DNA of 48,869 bases, taken from the NCBI GenBank assembly GCA_038745535.1, contig JBCDLI010000014.1:1-48869 (forward strand), in the 5' to 3' direction. The position numbers and the translations under genes are program-made. A model generated the notes under the pieces. That model saw only the letters and a list, made by a program, of their open reading frames with translations, searched no databases and was not told where the DNA came from. How positions within the stretch are numbered: position 1 is the stretch's first letter; each line of letters begins with the position of its first letter. The stretch comes from JBCDLI01 sp038745535 (GTDB lineage Bacteria; Pseudomonadota; Alphaproteobacteria; Rhizobiales; Rhizobiaceae). Positions 34,354-43,529 of the stretch are shown here, in pieces.

Positions 34354-37300
34354 TCAGTGAAAGTTTCTGCCCTTCGGCATGACCTTCGCTGATGCCTTTG
34401 CCTGCTGGATTTTTTGGTATTCTACCGCGAGCGTCGGCTCTTCTTTAAGTAGTCTAGCGAGACGGGACCGCGGCTTGATCCGCTGGCGCAGATCATTGAC
34501 CGGTGAGCGCACTTCGTCGGCATTGTCCAAGCCTTCATTTGCGAGATGATCGGCACCCGGAAGCGCCTCTTCAATGAGAGCAAACATCGCCGTAAGGTCT
34601 TCCACGCGGTCTGCAACGACATGTGTAACACCATCCTCACTTTGTAGGCGTCCGGTGACCTTGATCAATCGCGCGCTCAACACGGTGGAACGAAACTTCT
34701 CAAAAATCTTCGGCCAGATGATAACGTTCGCGACGCCCGTTTCGTCCTCTAGCGTGGCAAAGATAACGCCTTTTGCCGAACCGGGGCGCTGACGCACGAG
34801 CACCAAGCCCGCAATGGTCACCCGTCGTCCCGAACGCATCGTATCAAGCGATTGGTGCGAAACGACGTTCAGCTTCTTTAAGGAATTACGAAGAAATGAG
34901 ACCGGGTGCGCTTTAAGGGACAAGCCAAGCGCACGGTAATCGTGAACAACGTGTTCGCCCGGCGCCATGGCAGGAAGATCAACGCGCGGCTCGCCAACAA
35001 CCTCGACGCCGACCATCGTCTCATCACCGTTTGAATTGTGCTCGGTATCAAAGAGCGGCAGAAAATCCGCTGACTTTACATCGTCAAGCGCGCGAACCGC
35101 CCAAAGCGCAGCACGTCGATCAAGACCTAGCGAACGAAACGCATCAGCGTCCGCCAACCGTTCGATGTCAGCGCGAGATAGCCCGGTACGAAGCCAAAGA
35201 TCGCGAACGCTGTCGTATCCCGAACCACGCAAATTTGCGACGCGGTTCATGGTCTCCTCGGACAGGCCTTTGACCATCCGGAAACCGAGGCGAACGGCTT
35301 TTCGCGTCAGGATCACGTCTGACATCTCCCGATGACGGGGGTGCAAACGCTGAATGAAATCGCCGTCATCGTCTGGTGTAACTTCCAGCGTGCAGTCCCA
35401 TTCAGATGCGTTTATATCGACAGCGCGCACCTCGACCCCATGCTCACGCGCATCACGAACGAGCTGCGACGGCGCATAAAAGCCCATCGGTTGAGAGTTC
35501 AAAATCGCGGCACAAAAAACATCCGGGTAAAACGCTTTCAGCCAACAGGATGCATAGACGAGCAAAGCAAACGATGCGGCATGGCTTTCAGGAAAACCGT
35601 ATTCACCAAAGCCTTCAATCTGCTTGAAACAGCGCTCCGCAAAATCAGCTTCATAGCCCTTGGCGACCATCCCTTGCACCATTTTCTGCTGGAACGTGTG
35701 AATGGTACCGACGCGCCGAAACGTGGCCATCGCGCGGCGCAATTTGTCAGCTTCTCCCGGTGAAAAGTCGGCCGCAACGATTGCGATTTTCATCGCCTGC
35801 TCTTGGAACAATGGCACACCGAGCGTTCGCCCAAGCACACCTTCAAGTTCTTTAGATGGGTAACTCACCGCCTCTTTGCCCTGCCGACGGCGGAGATAGG
35901 GATGCACCATGTCACCCTGAATTGGGCCCGGTCGCACAATCGCGACTTCAATGACGAGATCATAGAACGCGCGCGGGCGCAGCCGCGGCAGCATCGTCAT
36001 CTGGGCCCGGCTTTCAATCTGGAAGACACCGAGCGTGTCGGCACGACAGATCATGTGGTAGACGCGCTCATCCTCCTTCGGCATCGTCGCAAGCGTGAGC
36101 TTTTCGTCATAGTGAAGCGCGAGCAAATCAAGCGCTTTTCCGATACAGGTCAGCATGCCAAGCGCCAGAATATCGATCTTCAAAATGCCAAGGGAATCCA
36201 GATCGTCCTTGTCCCACTCCACCATAGTGCGGCTTTCCATGCCCGATTTCGTGATTGGCACAACCTCATCCAGCCGATCCTGCGTGATGACAAAGCCGCC
36301 CACATGCTGACTGAGGTGACGCGGAAAACCCATGATCTGCTGGGCAAATTCAAAGACATTTCTTGTGTTACGATCTGTCAGATCAAGGCCAGCAGCTTTG
36401 GCTTCCCGCTCGCCCAAATCAGCATTGTGCCAGCCCCAGATATTGGATGAGATTGCGCTCGTCACGTCTTGCGACAGGCCAAACACCTTCGCGACCTCCC
36501 GGGCCGCAGACCGCGTACGGTAAGTGATGACAGTCGCGGCCAACCCGGCGTGATCGTGACCATATTTCTGATATATGTACTGGATGACCTCTTCGCGGCG
36601 TGCATGCTCAAAATCGACATCAATGTCAGGCGGCTCGCGACGCTCCGGCGAGATAAATCGCTCAAACAGGAGATCGGTCAGCATGGGATCGACTTCGGTG
36701 ATCCCAATGCAATAGCACACGGTGGAATTGGCCGCTGACCCACGCCCCTGACACAGAATGTTTTCACTGCGCGCAAATCTGACGATGTCCTGCACAGTCA
36801 GAAAATACGGCGCATATTCCAGCTTTTCGATCAGCTCGAGTTCGTAGCGAATTTGATCTCTGACGCGGTCAGTGATGCCATCAGGATAGCGCTCTCGCGC
36901 ACCCTCCCATGCCAGTCGCTTAAGGGTCTGTTGTGGTGTTTCACCATTGCCGACGGTTTCGTCTGGATAGTTGTAGCGTAGCTCATGGAGTGAAAACGAA
37001 AGGCTTTTCGTAAGCTGGACGGTCTCGCGGAACGCATCTTCAATAGATGAATATAGCCGACTAATTTCATTTAGCGGCTTCATGAAACGCTCGCCATTTG
37101 CCTGAAGACGTTTGCCCGCTTGCTTAAGCGTTACGCCGTCACGGACGCATTCTATGACATCGCCAAGTGGCCGCCGCTCCATGGTATGATAACGAACATC
37201 CCCGCAAGCGATGAGTTTGATGCCTGTCTGGGTCGAAATGCGGTTCAGTGCAGAAATTGCGCGATCATCGAAGCCATCATGACGAATGGTGACGCCGAGG

Positions 37301-37791
37301 CGTACATCCTGTTTGAAGGATTTGATAAGGCGGCTAATGAGATCGAAAAGCCTATCGTAGATTTCTTCAAAGTCTGTTGGCCTAAAAAGATCACACCACC
37401 GTGGCATAACGATCAGCGCGCACTCTTCGAGCCAATCAAACACGTCACCTTCGCGCACGTCGGATGCGCCTTTTTCACCACGCATATTTGCGGTTGTTAG
37501 AAGGCGGCAAAGCCTGCCCCAGCCGCGGCGGGTCTTCGGATAAACGATGATATCCGGTGTACCATCGGAAAATCGCAGTCGGCAGCCAGGATGAAAGTCA
37601 AGTTCTGCCTCTTTGGCAGCCATGTGCGCACGAACAACGCCGGCGACCGTGTTAATATCGGCAACGCCGAGTGCGCTATAGCCAAATCGTTTGGCCACGA
37701 CGACCAATTCTTCGGGGTGTGACGCGCCTGTCAGAAACGAAAAATTACTGATCGTCGACAACTCAGCATATTGCAGATCGCTTTCGGCCAT
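34354..37791 (-). CDS. dnaE2: error-prone DNA polymerase DnaE2
   Basis: Second alpha-subunit type polymerase III (1145 aa), which with ImuA and ImuB carries out damage-induced translesion synthesis. The N-terminal PHP domain starts YAELSTISNFSFLTGASHPEELV and GVADINTVAGVVRAH, the polymerase palm has the catalytic Asp pair in PPDIDVDFEHARREEVIQYIY, and the end has the OB-fold RVTIAGLVLVRQRPGSAKG. The short C-terminus lacks the beta/tau-binding tail of DnaE1, typical of DnaE2. ATG 37791 shares its A with the imuB stop (TGATG), so it is coupled. The frame to 37818 adds residues inside imuB. Regulated by the LexA box upstream of imuA. Confidence 0.97.
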   Translation of the reverse strand: MAESDLQYAELSTISNFSFLTGASHPEELVVVAKRFGYSALGVADINTVAGVVRAHMAAKEAELDFHPGCRLRFSDGTPDIIVYPKTRRGWGRLCRLLTTANMRGEKGASDVREGDVFDWLEECALIVMPRWCDLFRPTDFEEIYDRLFDLISRLIKSFKQDVRLGVTIRHDGFDDRAISALNRISTQTGIKLIACGDVRYHTMERRPLGDVIECVRDGVTLKQAGKRLQANGERFMKPLNEISRLYSSIEDAFRETVQLTKSLSFSLHELRYNYPDETVGNGETPQQTLKRLAWEGARERYPDGITDRVRDQIRYELELIEKLEYAPYFLTVQDIVRFARSENILCQGRGSAANSTVCYCIGITEVDPMLTDLLFERFISPERREPPDIDVDFEHARREEVIQYIYQKYGHDHAGLAATVITYRTRSAAREVAKVFGLSQDVTSAISSNIWGWHNADLGEREAKAAGLDLTDRNTRNVFEFAQQIMGFPRHLSQHVGGFVITQDRLDEVVPITKSGMESRTMVEWDKDDLDSLGILKIDILALGMLTCIGKALDLLALHYDEKLTLATMPKEDERVYHMICRADTLGVFQIESRAQMTMLPRLRPRAFYDLVIEVAIVRPGPIQGDMVHPYLRRRQGKEAVSYPSKELEGVLGRTLGVPLFQEQAMKIAIVAADFSPGEADKLRRAMATFRRVGTIHTFQQKMVQGMVAKGYEADFAERCFKQIEGFGEYGFPESHAASFALLVYASCWLKAFYPDVFCAAILNSQPMGFYAPSQLVRDAREHGVEVRAVDINASEWDCTLEVTPDDDGDFIQRLHPRHREMSDVILTRKAVRLGFRMVKGLSEETMNRVANLRGSGYDSVRDLWLRTGLSRADIERLADADAFRSLGLDRRAALWAVRALDDVKSADFLPLFDTEHNSNGDETMVGVEVVGEPRVDLPAMAPGEHVVHDYRALGLSLKAHPVSFLRNSLKKLNVVSHQSLDTMRSGRRVTIAGLVLVRQRPGSAKGVIFATLEDETGVANVIIWPKIFEKFRSTVLSARLIKVTGRLQSEDGVTHVVADRVEDLTAMFALIEEALPGADHLANEGLDNADEVRSPVNDLRQRIKPRSRLARLLKEEPTLAVEYQKIQQAKASAKVMPKGRNFH

Positions 37792-39524
37792 CAGGCAAAG
37801 AACCCCTGCATAAACCAACGCGGACGCGCCGTATCTTCATCGGCTGCCACGCGTCGTTTCTCGTAGAGGCCAGAACGGAAAATCCAGTAACGGCGACCTT
37901 CATCGTCCTCGACACGATAATAGTCACGCGGTCGCGTCATCATCTGCTCGTCGGTATCATCACAATCGTTCCACCATTCGCCAGCGATGCGTTCGGGACC
38001 TTCGGCTCGCACGACCCGGCAGGTAGTCCGGCGCCAAACGAAGCGCATTGGAGCGCCTTCTGGAACTTCGGCGACCACATCAATCGGTTCCGGTCGTGGC
38101 AGAAATCTCAAAGGGCGCGGCGGTGTTTCTGCGCCCAGTCCAGCATCTGGATTTCGAGTCTTTGCTTCGCCCTTAAGATCATAAGGCACATGCGTTTCAG
38201 CACGCTCGGGCATGTGACTGTTAAGCCGATGCATCCGCTTGACCGGATGCGGCGCACCATTGGTACAATCGCCTAGCCGCGCGGCGATCCGATCCATCAA
38301 TGCTGTCACGTCCTGATGATTGTCGTCTGGAACGCTAAAGTCGCCCTGCGGTTGGGCAAGCGGAGCATCCTCGCTGACCGACAGGCGCACGACATCGAAG
38401 CCATAGCCGGCGTCTATGTCGTCACCGAGTGCGGTGATGCGCTCGGCAAAGAGACCGTCAATGCGAGCAGGATCGCGCAGCGGCTGCGACGTACCAACCG
38501 ACAGCCGCTTCACAATACCATCCACGCGAAAAAGCGCGGCCTCGAAAACGCGACCGCCAACACCGCGCTCTTCCATGTCGAGCTTTAGTCGCGATGCGAG
38601 TTTGTAGAGCAATTGGCGGATATCGTCGGCATGCATAACAGGCTCGGCTAGTCGCCGTTCAGCGCTCAATGCACAAACCGGAAGACGTGGCGACAAGACC
38701 TCATCGAGTTCGCCAAAGGCTTGATCTAGACGTTGCAGACAGTGACGGCCAAAACGGCGCGCTACAGGCGCGCGGGCCGCTTCAGCCAACTGCCCGATTG
38801 TCTTGATACCGACCCGCGCCAGACCATCCACCGTTTGCGATGGAAGGCGTAGCGCGGCGAGGCCAAAAGGGCGAAGGACCTCCGCCTCCGCGCCCGAGGC
38901 CACATGTACCGGATCGCGCGCCGGATCAGTGCCGTACCAAGCTGCCGCATGGGCCGCACCTGCCGTATCTGCAACACCTGCCTGGGCTGCAAAACCCTGC
39001 TCAAACAATCGCGCGAGCAAGTCGCGCACCATCGCGTGTTCACCGCTGAAAAGATGCGCACAACCGGTGATATCCAGAAAGAGACCGTGATTGCTGTCGA
39101 GCGCAACGAGCGGGGTGTAGCGATCACACCAGTCGGCCAACGCATTGAGAAGCGCGTGATCGGCATCCAGCACATGGGGAACGATATCAAGGTCGGGGCA
39201 CTGTGCACGGGCGTCCGCCAGCCCCTGATCAATGCGAAGCCCGAGCGACCGCGCGCGTTCATCCATCGCCGCAATGCGCATGGCAGACTTATGCTTGTGG
39301 ACGTGCACCAAAGGCGGTCGCAGTCCACCGGATACATCAGCCTGTTTTCGCCACCGCGGACCGAGCCGTGCGCGCATGGTGCGGTCGGTTTCCAGCGAAG
39401 GAAAATAGACGGCCAGAATGCGCGTTTGCTGCGTTTGAAAACGCCTGTTCGCCGACGCTGTAGGCATCGCGATGTCCGGCTCCATAACCGGACGAGGCAT
39501 CGGTGATAAAGAAACAGCGCTCAT
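37791..39524 (-). CDS. imuB: ImuB, Y-family polymerase-like mutasome hub
   Basis: Y-family polymerase relative (577 aa), the adaptor that links the beta clamp and DnaE2; it normally lacks catalytic acidic residues. The core starts TRILAVYFPSLETDRTMRAR (about residue 34), then SAMRIAAMDERARSLGLRIDQGLADA, HGLFLDITGCAHLFSGE and the helix-hairpin GLARVGIKTIGQLAEA. The little-finger region follows, and the tail ends WFMQGFFA. ATG 39524 has GGAG 5 bases upstream. The first 33 residues are poorly structured and overlap the ImuA gene for 188 bases in another frame; later ATGs at 39485 and 39467 are alternatives. Confidence 0.95.
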   Translation of the reverse strand: MSAVSLSPMPRPVMEPDIAMPTASANRRFQTQQTRILAVYFPSLETDRTMRARLGPRWRKQADVSGGLRPPLVHVHKHKSAMRIAAMDERARSLGLRIDQGLADARAQCPDLDIVPHVLDADHALLNALADWCDRYTPLVALDSNHGLFLDITGCAHLFSGEHAMVRDLLARLFEQGFAAQAGVADTAGAAHAAAWYGTDPARDPVHVASGAEAEVLRPFGLAALRLPSQTVDGLARVGIKTIGQLAEAARAPVARRFGRHCLQRLDQAFGELDEVLSPRLPVCALSAERRLAEPVMHADDIRQLLYKLASRLKLDMEERGVGGRVFEAALFRVDGIVKRLSVGTSQPLRDPARIDGLFAERITALGDDIDAGYGFDVVRLSVSEDAPLAQPQGDFSVPDDNHQDVTALMDRIAARLGDCTNGAPHPVKRMHRLNSHMPERAETHVPYDLKGEAKTRNPDAGLGAETPPRPLRFLPRPEPIDVVAEVPEGAPMRFVWRRTTCRVVRAEGPERIAGEWWNDCDDTDEQMMTRPRDYYRVEDDEGRRYWIFRSGLYEKRRVAADEDTARPRWFMQGFFA

Positions 39525-40329
39525 GATATCTCCAATAGAGGTGGTGGGTGGATCCGGTTGGGCCGAATTTGTTTTTATCGATCGTCACTGCAAAACCGGG
39601 GGGACCGATGAAGCGCGACGCCGCGGTTTCCTTATCCGGCAAATAAGATGGCGCAGGACCCACAAGCAGCCGCAAAGGTGCGGCACTGCCCTGCGGAACA
39701 CGGGACTGCTGCAGCACGAAAAGCGTAGTTCGCCCAGCGCACGCACGCAGATGCAAACGTCGCGATTGCTTAAGGCCGAAGGCTGCATGGCTGCCGCGCA
39801 TGTCGAAAAGCACAGCTGCAAGGCCACGCGTTCGAGCCGCTTCCTCGGCGACCCAAAGCGCGTCTGTCATTGTAGGAACATGCACGAACATCACACGCTC
39901 AGCGGTCAGTCCAAAGCTCGCAAGACCGCGCATGTGGGGAACGCCGCCTTCGCGCTCCACATCACCGGTCGATATCCACAAAACCGGGGCAGAAACCCGG
40001 TCGCTGTCGTCGATGCAAGCGATGAGGGCCGACACAAAACCGGTGACAGAACCGCAATCGCGCATGGCCGCGCTAGTGATTTCTATCAACCCGGCATTGG
40101 GTACCCCGCCGCCAATTGGGTCATCAAACGTATCAATGCCAGTTTTGATGAGGCCGAATTTTCTATTCCTGCCGGGACCTGCAGAACAATCGGCACCGCG
40201 CTGATCAGTACCCGATTGCAGCACCGGGCGCGGCGCGTCACGGCGCTCGATGGCTGCAATTTCTGCCCTGAGCGAAGCAAGCTTACTTCCGGCAAAGCCT
40301 CTTCGTTCGCTGACACGGTCCTCGCGCAT
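39337..40329 (-). CDS. imuA: ImuA (SulA/RecA-like mutasome protein)
   Basis: RecA/SulA-like ImuA protein (330 aa) of the damage-induced mutasome. Recognised from FGLIKTGIDTFDDPIGGGVPNAGLIEITS, RGLAAVLFDMRGSHAAFGLKQSRRLHLRA and TLFVLQQSR and LRLLVGPAPS. The last 62 residues, from about HRDAYSVG on, are basic and low-complexity, and are read from DNA that also codes the start of ImuB. ATG 40329 has GGAG 9 bases upstream; ATG 40353 has none, so it is less likely. The LexA box is about 100 bases upstream. imuA, imuB and dnaE2 are one overlapping operon. Confidence 0.92.
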   Translation of the reverse strand: MREDRVSERRGFAGSKLASLRAEIAAIERRDAPRPVLQSGTDQRGADCSAGPGRNRKFGLIKTGIDTFDDPIGGGVPNAGLIEITSAAMRDCGSVTGFVSALIACIDDSDRVSAPVLWISTGDVEREGGVPHMRGLASFGLTAERVMFVHVPTMTDALWVAEEAARTRGLAAVLFDMRGSHAAFGLKQSRRLHLRACAGRTTLFVLQQSRVPQGSAAPLRLLVGPAPSYLPDKETAASRFIGPPGFAVTIDKNKFGPTGSTHHLYWRYHERCFFITDASSGYGAGHRDAYSVGEQAFSNAANAHSGRLFSFAGNRPHHARTARSAVAKTG

Positions 40330-40429
40330 CACGGTCAACTCCAGTCTCATCATTTAATGGCACAACCGGTCCGGCAAGCAGCAGCAGGGGCGCAAAGCCC
40401 GTTGCCAATGCAGGTGCTTCAGCTTGGTT

Positions 40430-40444
40430 GTTCTACATCTGTTC
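40430..40444. promoter_or_regulatory. LexA-binding box (SOS)
   Basis: GTTC-TACATCT-GTTC is an exact match to the alphaproteobacterial LexA operator GTTC-N7-GTTC. It sits 100 bases upstream of the imuA start, between imuA and the divergent zincin-like gene (200 bases from that start). LexA would repress imuA-imuB-dnaE2 until RecA is activated by DNA damage. Confidence 0.85.
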
Positions 40445-40643
40445 TCATAGATTCCAATGAGTCCGAGAAGAGTCAAGAGGAGTCTGAAAAGAATTTATTC
40501 CTCTTATGCGATGGAGCGTTATCCCATGGTCTTTGAGACTAAAAACGGGGCCAGGAATCGCTTTTTGCCAATATCGCGTCACACCCCAAAGGCATACTCT
40601 TCACCACGAAGCCGCCGTTAGACGGCAATGAAGGGCAAACACC

Positions 40644-41069
40644 ATGGGCAGTCATCGCTATGAATCGCGGTGGGCAACAAGTATCCCACCGGAGAACATC
40701 GACATCAGAGCCATCGCGCTCGAAGCACGCGACAACCTTCCTGAACCACTGCGTTCAGACACAATGCACATCAAGATCGAAGTGACTGATTTTCCTTGCG
40801 AAGAGCTTGGCGAAACGCTCGGCCTGGAGACACCATTCGACCTCCTCGGTATCTTTGAGGGGTCGGGGCGTAAGCGCTATTGGACACCGCGAACCACGAG
40901 CTCGAAGACCGAAACACTAACGCTTTTCCGTCGTGCAATTCTGGATTATTGGGCTGAAAACCGCGAGTCGCTTGGCGAAGTGGTTTCACACATTGTCGCC
41001 AATGAGCTTGGGCACCATTACGGTCTCAATGATCGTGAAATCGGCGATATCGAATACCTGTTGAATTAA
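40644..41069 (+). CDS. zincin-like (DUF1025/PF06262) protein with altered zinc site
   Basis: 141-aa protein of the Zincin_1 family of small predicted metallopeptidases. The family motif is H-E-x-x-H-x-x-G-x-x-D; here residues 120-130 read NELGHHYGLND, with Glu121, His124, Gly127 and Asp130 kept but Asn120 (AAT) in place of the first His. That His normally binds zinc, so catalysis is doubtful; a single base change would explain it. The rest of the fold is clear (IALEARDNLPEPLRSD, DLLGIFEG, TLTLFRRAILDYW). ATG 40644 starts MGSHRYESRW. It is divergent from imuA. Whether LexA reaches this gene is unknown. Confidence 0.78.
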   Translation: MGSHRYESRWATSIPPENIDIRAIALEARDNLPEPLRSDTMHIKIEVTDFPCEELGETLGLETPFDLLGIFEGSGRKRYWTPRTTSSKTETLTLFRRAILDYWAENRESLGEVVSHIVANELGHHYGLNDREIGDIEYLLN

Positions 41070-41114
41070 GCCACGGCGAATTTTCGTCGTTCGGACGAAA
41101 GCCAGACAAAACGC

Positions 41115-41762
41115 CTAATGCATCGTTGCCAGATTTTTCTCGGCAAGCTCGGTTAGCACTTGTGTCCAGAGGTTTTCCGGCTGAGCGCCCGGAAGCACGT
41201 ATTGACCAGCCACAATAAAGGTCGGCACGCCAGTCACGCCGCGCTCACGTGATTTCGCGTCACGGGTGCGAATATCGTCGACATCTGCATCCGATGTCAG
41301 CAATTTGAGCGTGACGTCCCTATCCATGCCCGCGCGGGCAGAAATAGTGGCGAGAACATCCAAGTCGCCGATGTTTTCGCCTTTTTGAAAATAGGCATCA
41401 AACAGCAAGCCAACGACATCGTACTGACGGCCCTCAAGCCCGGCCCAATGGATAAGCCGATGGGCGTTGAGTGTGTTGGGAGTGACCGAGATTTTGTCCC
41501 AAGCGATATCGAGGCCGAGCGCTTCTGCCCGTTCAACAATTGGCGCATAGGCCGATTTAGCGCCTTCGGCTCCACCAAACTTTTCTTCCAAATACGCTGT
41601 TCTCTCCATGCCGCTAGGTGGCATCTCGGGATTAAGCTGAAAGGGATGCCATTCAATTTCAAACGGATGATCGCCAAAGGAAGTGAGTGCCGCTTCGAGT
41701 TCGGCTTTGCCGATCATGCACCACGGGCAGATTGGATCGCTGAGAATGTCGAGTTTGATCAT
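41115..41762 (-). CDS. DsbA-like oxidoreductase, FrnE type
   Basis: Cytoplasmic DsbA-family thioredoxin-fold oxidoreductase (215 aa) of the FrnE/2-hydroxychromene-2-carboxylate isomerase group. The active site C-P-W-C lies at Cys12-Cys15 (MIKLDILSDPICPWCMIG), and the cis-Pro loop is in RERGVTGVPTFIVAGQYVLPGAQP. The helical insert has NTLNAHRLIHWA, family-typical. Such proteins act in disulfide or polyketide chemistry, and in Deinococcus FrnE is linked to oxidative stress. There is no signal peptide. It lies 27 bases after the DUF1194 gene on the same strand. ATG 41762 is clear. Confidence 0.93.
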   Translation of the reverse strand: MIKLDILSDPICPWCMIGKAELEAALTSFGDHPFEIEWHPFQLNPEMPPSGMERTAYLEEKFGGAEGAKSAYAPIVERAEALGLDIAWDKISVTPNTLNAHRLIHWAGLEGRQYDVVGLLFDAYFQKGENIGDLDVLATISARAGMDRDVTLKLLTSDADVDDIRTRDAKSRERGVTGVPTFIVAGQYVLPGAQPENLWTQVLTELAEKNLATMH

Positions 41763-41788
41763 GCTGACGCCTTAGACGGTGAAGCCGG

Positions 41789-42538
41789 TCAACGCAAAAT
41801 ACTTATCGAACCACCGTGACCGGTGTGCACTTCCGATAAGGCCCCGCCCAAAATCTCGCGCAAAAGTTTTCGTTTCATCGCCCGCTGATAATCGCTGAAG
41901 CCGCTTGCGATCTCGATAAATGACCCAGGTCCCTGTTTCACTTCATCCTCATAGTATTCAACCGGATCGGGTTCTGCGCCACGGATGACGAGCCCATTTA
42001 CCTGCACATCCTGCAATGGAAAGGCAGCATAGGCATGGTAGGGCTCAAACCCTTCATTGGTGATCCCATCCCCGGACACATCGACCACTTTTCGTCCGCA
42101 CAGAAGTGGCGCTTCGTCTAATCGGCGGGACGCATAGCCGAGCGCGTATCCAAGCGCCGTTGGCATATCGGATCGAACCCGGGGATGATTGCGGATTTCA
42201 TTGGCCACAGTGATCACATCCTCTTCAAAAGCAACGAAGCGCCACGGGAAGATATCGGTTTGGTCGTACCGGCCACTCCATTCAAACGCGAGTAGCTGAA
42301 TGCCGCCAACCAGCCCAATCGCTTGGACGACTTCGGCATCGCTGAGCGCGCCCGCCATTCCATGCATCTGCAGACGGTACTCTTCCTCGTCCACGCTGGA
42401 TGAAACGTCGATTGCCAGCACCAAGCTCAAACCGCAGCTCTGTGCAATCGCAGCAGACGAGAACAACGGCGAGCCGATCACAAGCACGACGAAAAGGCGC
42501 GCACACTGCATTGCTTTGCTGGTCCAGAACACAACCAT
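41789..42538 (-). CDS. secreted DUF1194 (von Willebrand A-like) protein
   Basis: Exported 249-aa protein with a signal peptide (about residues 1-33, hydrophobic LFVVLVIGSPLFSSAAIA, cleavage AIA/QS). A von Willebrand A-type metal site is visible in VLAIDVSSSVDEEEYRLQ (D-x-S-x-S), with the further strands VVQAIGLVGGIQLLAFEW and RSDMPTALGYALGYAS and the DGITNEGFEP metal-contact loop. This fits DUF1194, whose role is unknown; the periplasmic location and MIDAS suggest protein-binding. ATG 42538 shares its A with the stop of the CitE-like gene (TGATG), so the two are coupled. ATG 42511 is a possible later start. Confidence 0.88.
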   Translation of the reverse strand: MVVFWTSKAMQCARLFVVLVIGSPLFSSAAIAQSCGLSLVLAIDVSSSVDEEEYRLQMHGMAGALSDAEVVQAIGLVGGIQLLAFEWSGRYDQTDIFPWRFVAFEEDVITVANEIRNHPRVRSDMPTALGYALGYASRRLDEAPLLCGRKVVDVSGDGITNEGFEPYHAYAAFPLQDVQVNGLVIRGAEPDPVEYYEDEVKQGPGSFIEIASGFSDYQRAMKRKLLREILGGALSEVHTGHGGSISILR

Positions 42539-43434
42539 CACCTCCGCCTAATTTCGTTTTCAATGATCGCAACCTTGGCTAAAAGCGCTTCGGCCTCGGC
42601 CAAGTGAAGTCGCTCAACCATGCGGCCACCGACAGAGATAACGCCTCTCTCGGCGTTTTCCGCCTTTTTGAATTCGGTAACGATGGCTTGGGCTTCCTCA
42701 ATTTGATCGTGCGCCGGGGCGTAGGCTTCATTTGCTGTAGAAATCTGATTGGGATGGATGACGGAAACTCCATCAAAGCCCATCCCGCTGCCCGCTTCGC
42801 AGTGAGCTCGAAAGCCTGCGGCGTCGCTATGGTCATTGAAAACACCATCAATAACCGACAACCCGCCACAGCGCGCACCGAGCACAATTTGCATCAGCCA
42901 AGGGTGGGCGACCTTGCGTGCTTTCGGCCCCGAAACTCCCGTTTCTTTGAAGAGGTCGTTTGTGCCGGCAATGAACGCATCAAGACGCGAACCTTTATAC
43001 TGCATCTGTTGAGCAATTTGCGCCGCATTGGCCACACCGCGCGCGGTTTCAATCATCGCCCAAACACGAATGCTCGCAGGCGCATCGGTTTCGTCCAACG
43101 CATCAAACAGCACTTCAAGATCAGCGGTCGAAGCGACTTTTGGCAAGACAATCGCATCGGGATTGCATGCCCGCGCCGCGAGAAAATCTTCGGTCGCAAA
43201 TTCCGTATCAAAGGCATTGATGCGGATCGCCTGCAGTGCCCTGACATCATGCGTTTTACGAAAATGCGCCCGTAGATTTTCGCGCCCTTCCGCCTTCATG
43301 GATAAAGCGACTGCATCTTCCAGATCGAAAATGATCGCATCTGTGTCCAGTTTTACGGACTTGGCAATCGCGCGGGGTTTGTCGGCGGGCACATAGAGGA
43401 CGCTTCGAAGAAGCCGTGAATTTGCAGTGTTCAT
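42538..43434 (-). CDS. CitE-like HpcH/HpaI aldolase, probable CoA-ester lyase
   Basis: 298-aa TIM-barrel lyase of the HpcH/HpaI/CitE family, acting on a CoA thioester such as malyl-CoA or citramalyl-CoA; substrate not determined. Conserved: RSVLYVPADKPRAIAKS, IIFDLEDAVALSMKAEGREN (with the metal Glu/Asp), VLPKVAS, VWAMIETARGVANA and GFDGVSVIHPNQI. ATG 43434 (MNTANSRLLRSVLYV) fits the family start. The gene is divergent from leuD (95 bases) and its stop overlaps the start of the DUF1194 gene. Other citrate-lyase subunits are absent, so it is not a citrate lyase component. Confidence 0.9.
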   Translation of the reverse strand: MNTANSRLLRSVLYVPADKPRAIAKSVKLDTDAIIFDLEDAVALSMKAEGRENLRAHFRKTHDVRALQAIRINAFDTEFATEDFLAARACNPDAIVLPKVASTADLEVLFDALDETDAPASIRVWAMIETARGVANAAQIAQQMQYKGSRLDAFIAGTNDLFKETGVSGPKARKVAHPWLMQIVLGARCGGLSVIDGVFNDHSDAAGFRAHCEAGSGMGFDGVSVIHPNQISTANEAYAPAHDQIEEAQAIVTEFKKAENAERGVISVGGRMVERLHLAEAEALLAKVAIIENEIRRR

Positions 43435-43529
43435 GGTCCGACTATTTTGCCCAGCCGACAACAATGCAATGGCTCACTTCATATTTGTGTCCGGCAACGC
43501 TATGTCGAATTTCGAAGGATGCGATTACT

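Noticed and set aside
39472..40536. Long plus-strand open frame of 354 codons opposite imuA
   Set aside because: It mirrors imuA on the other strand, has no recognisable domain or ribosome-binding site, and covers the LexA region; it is a shadow of a GC-biased coding strand.
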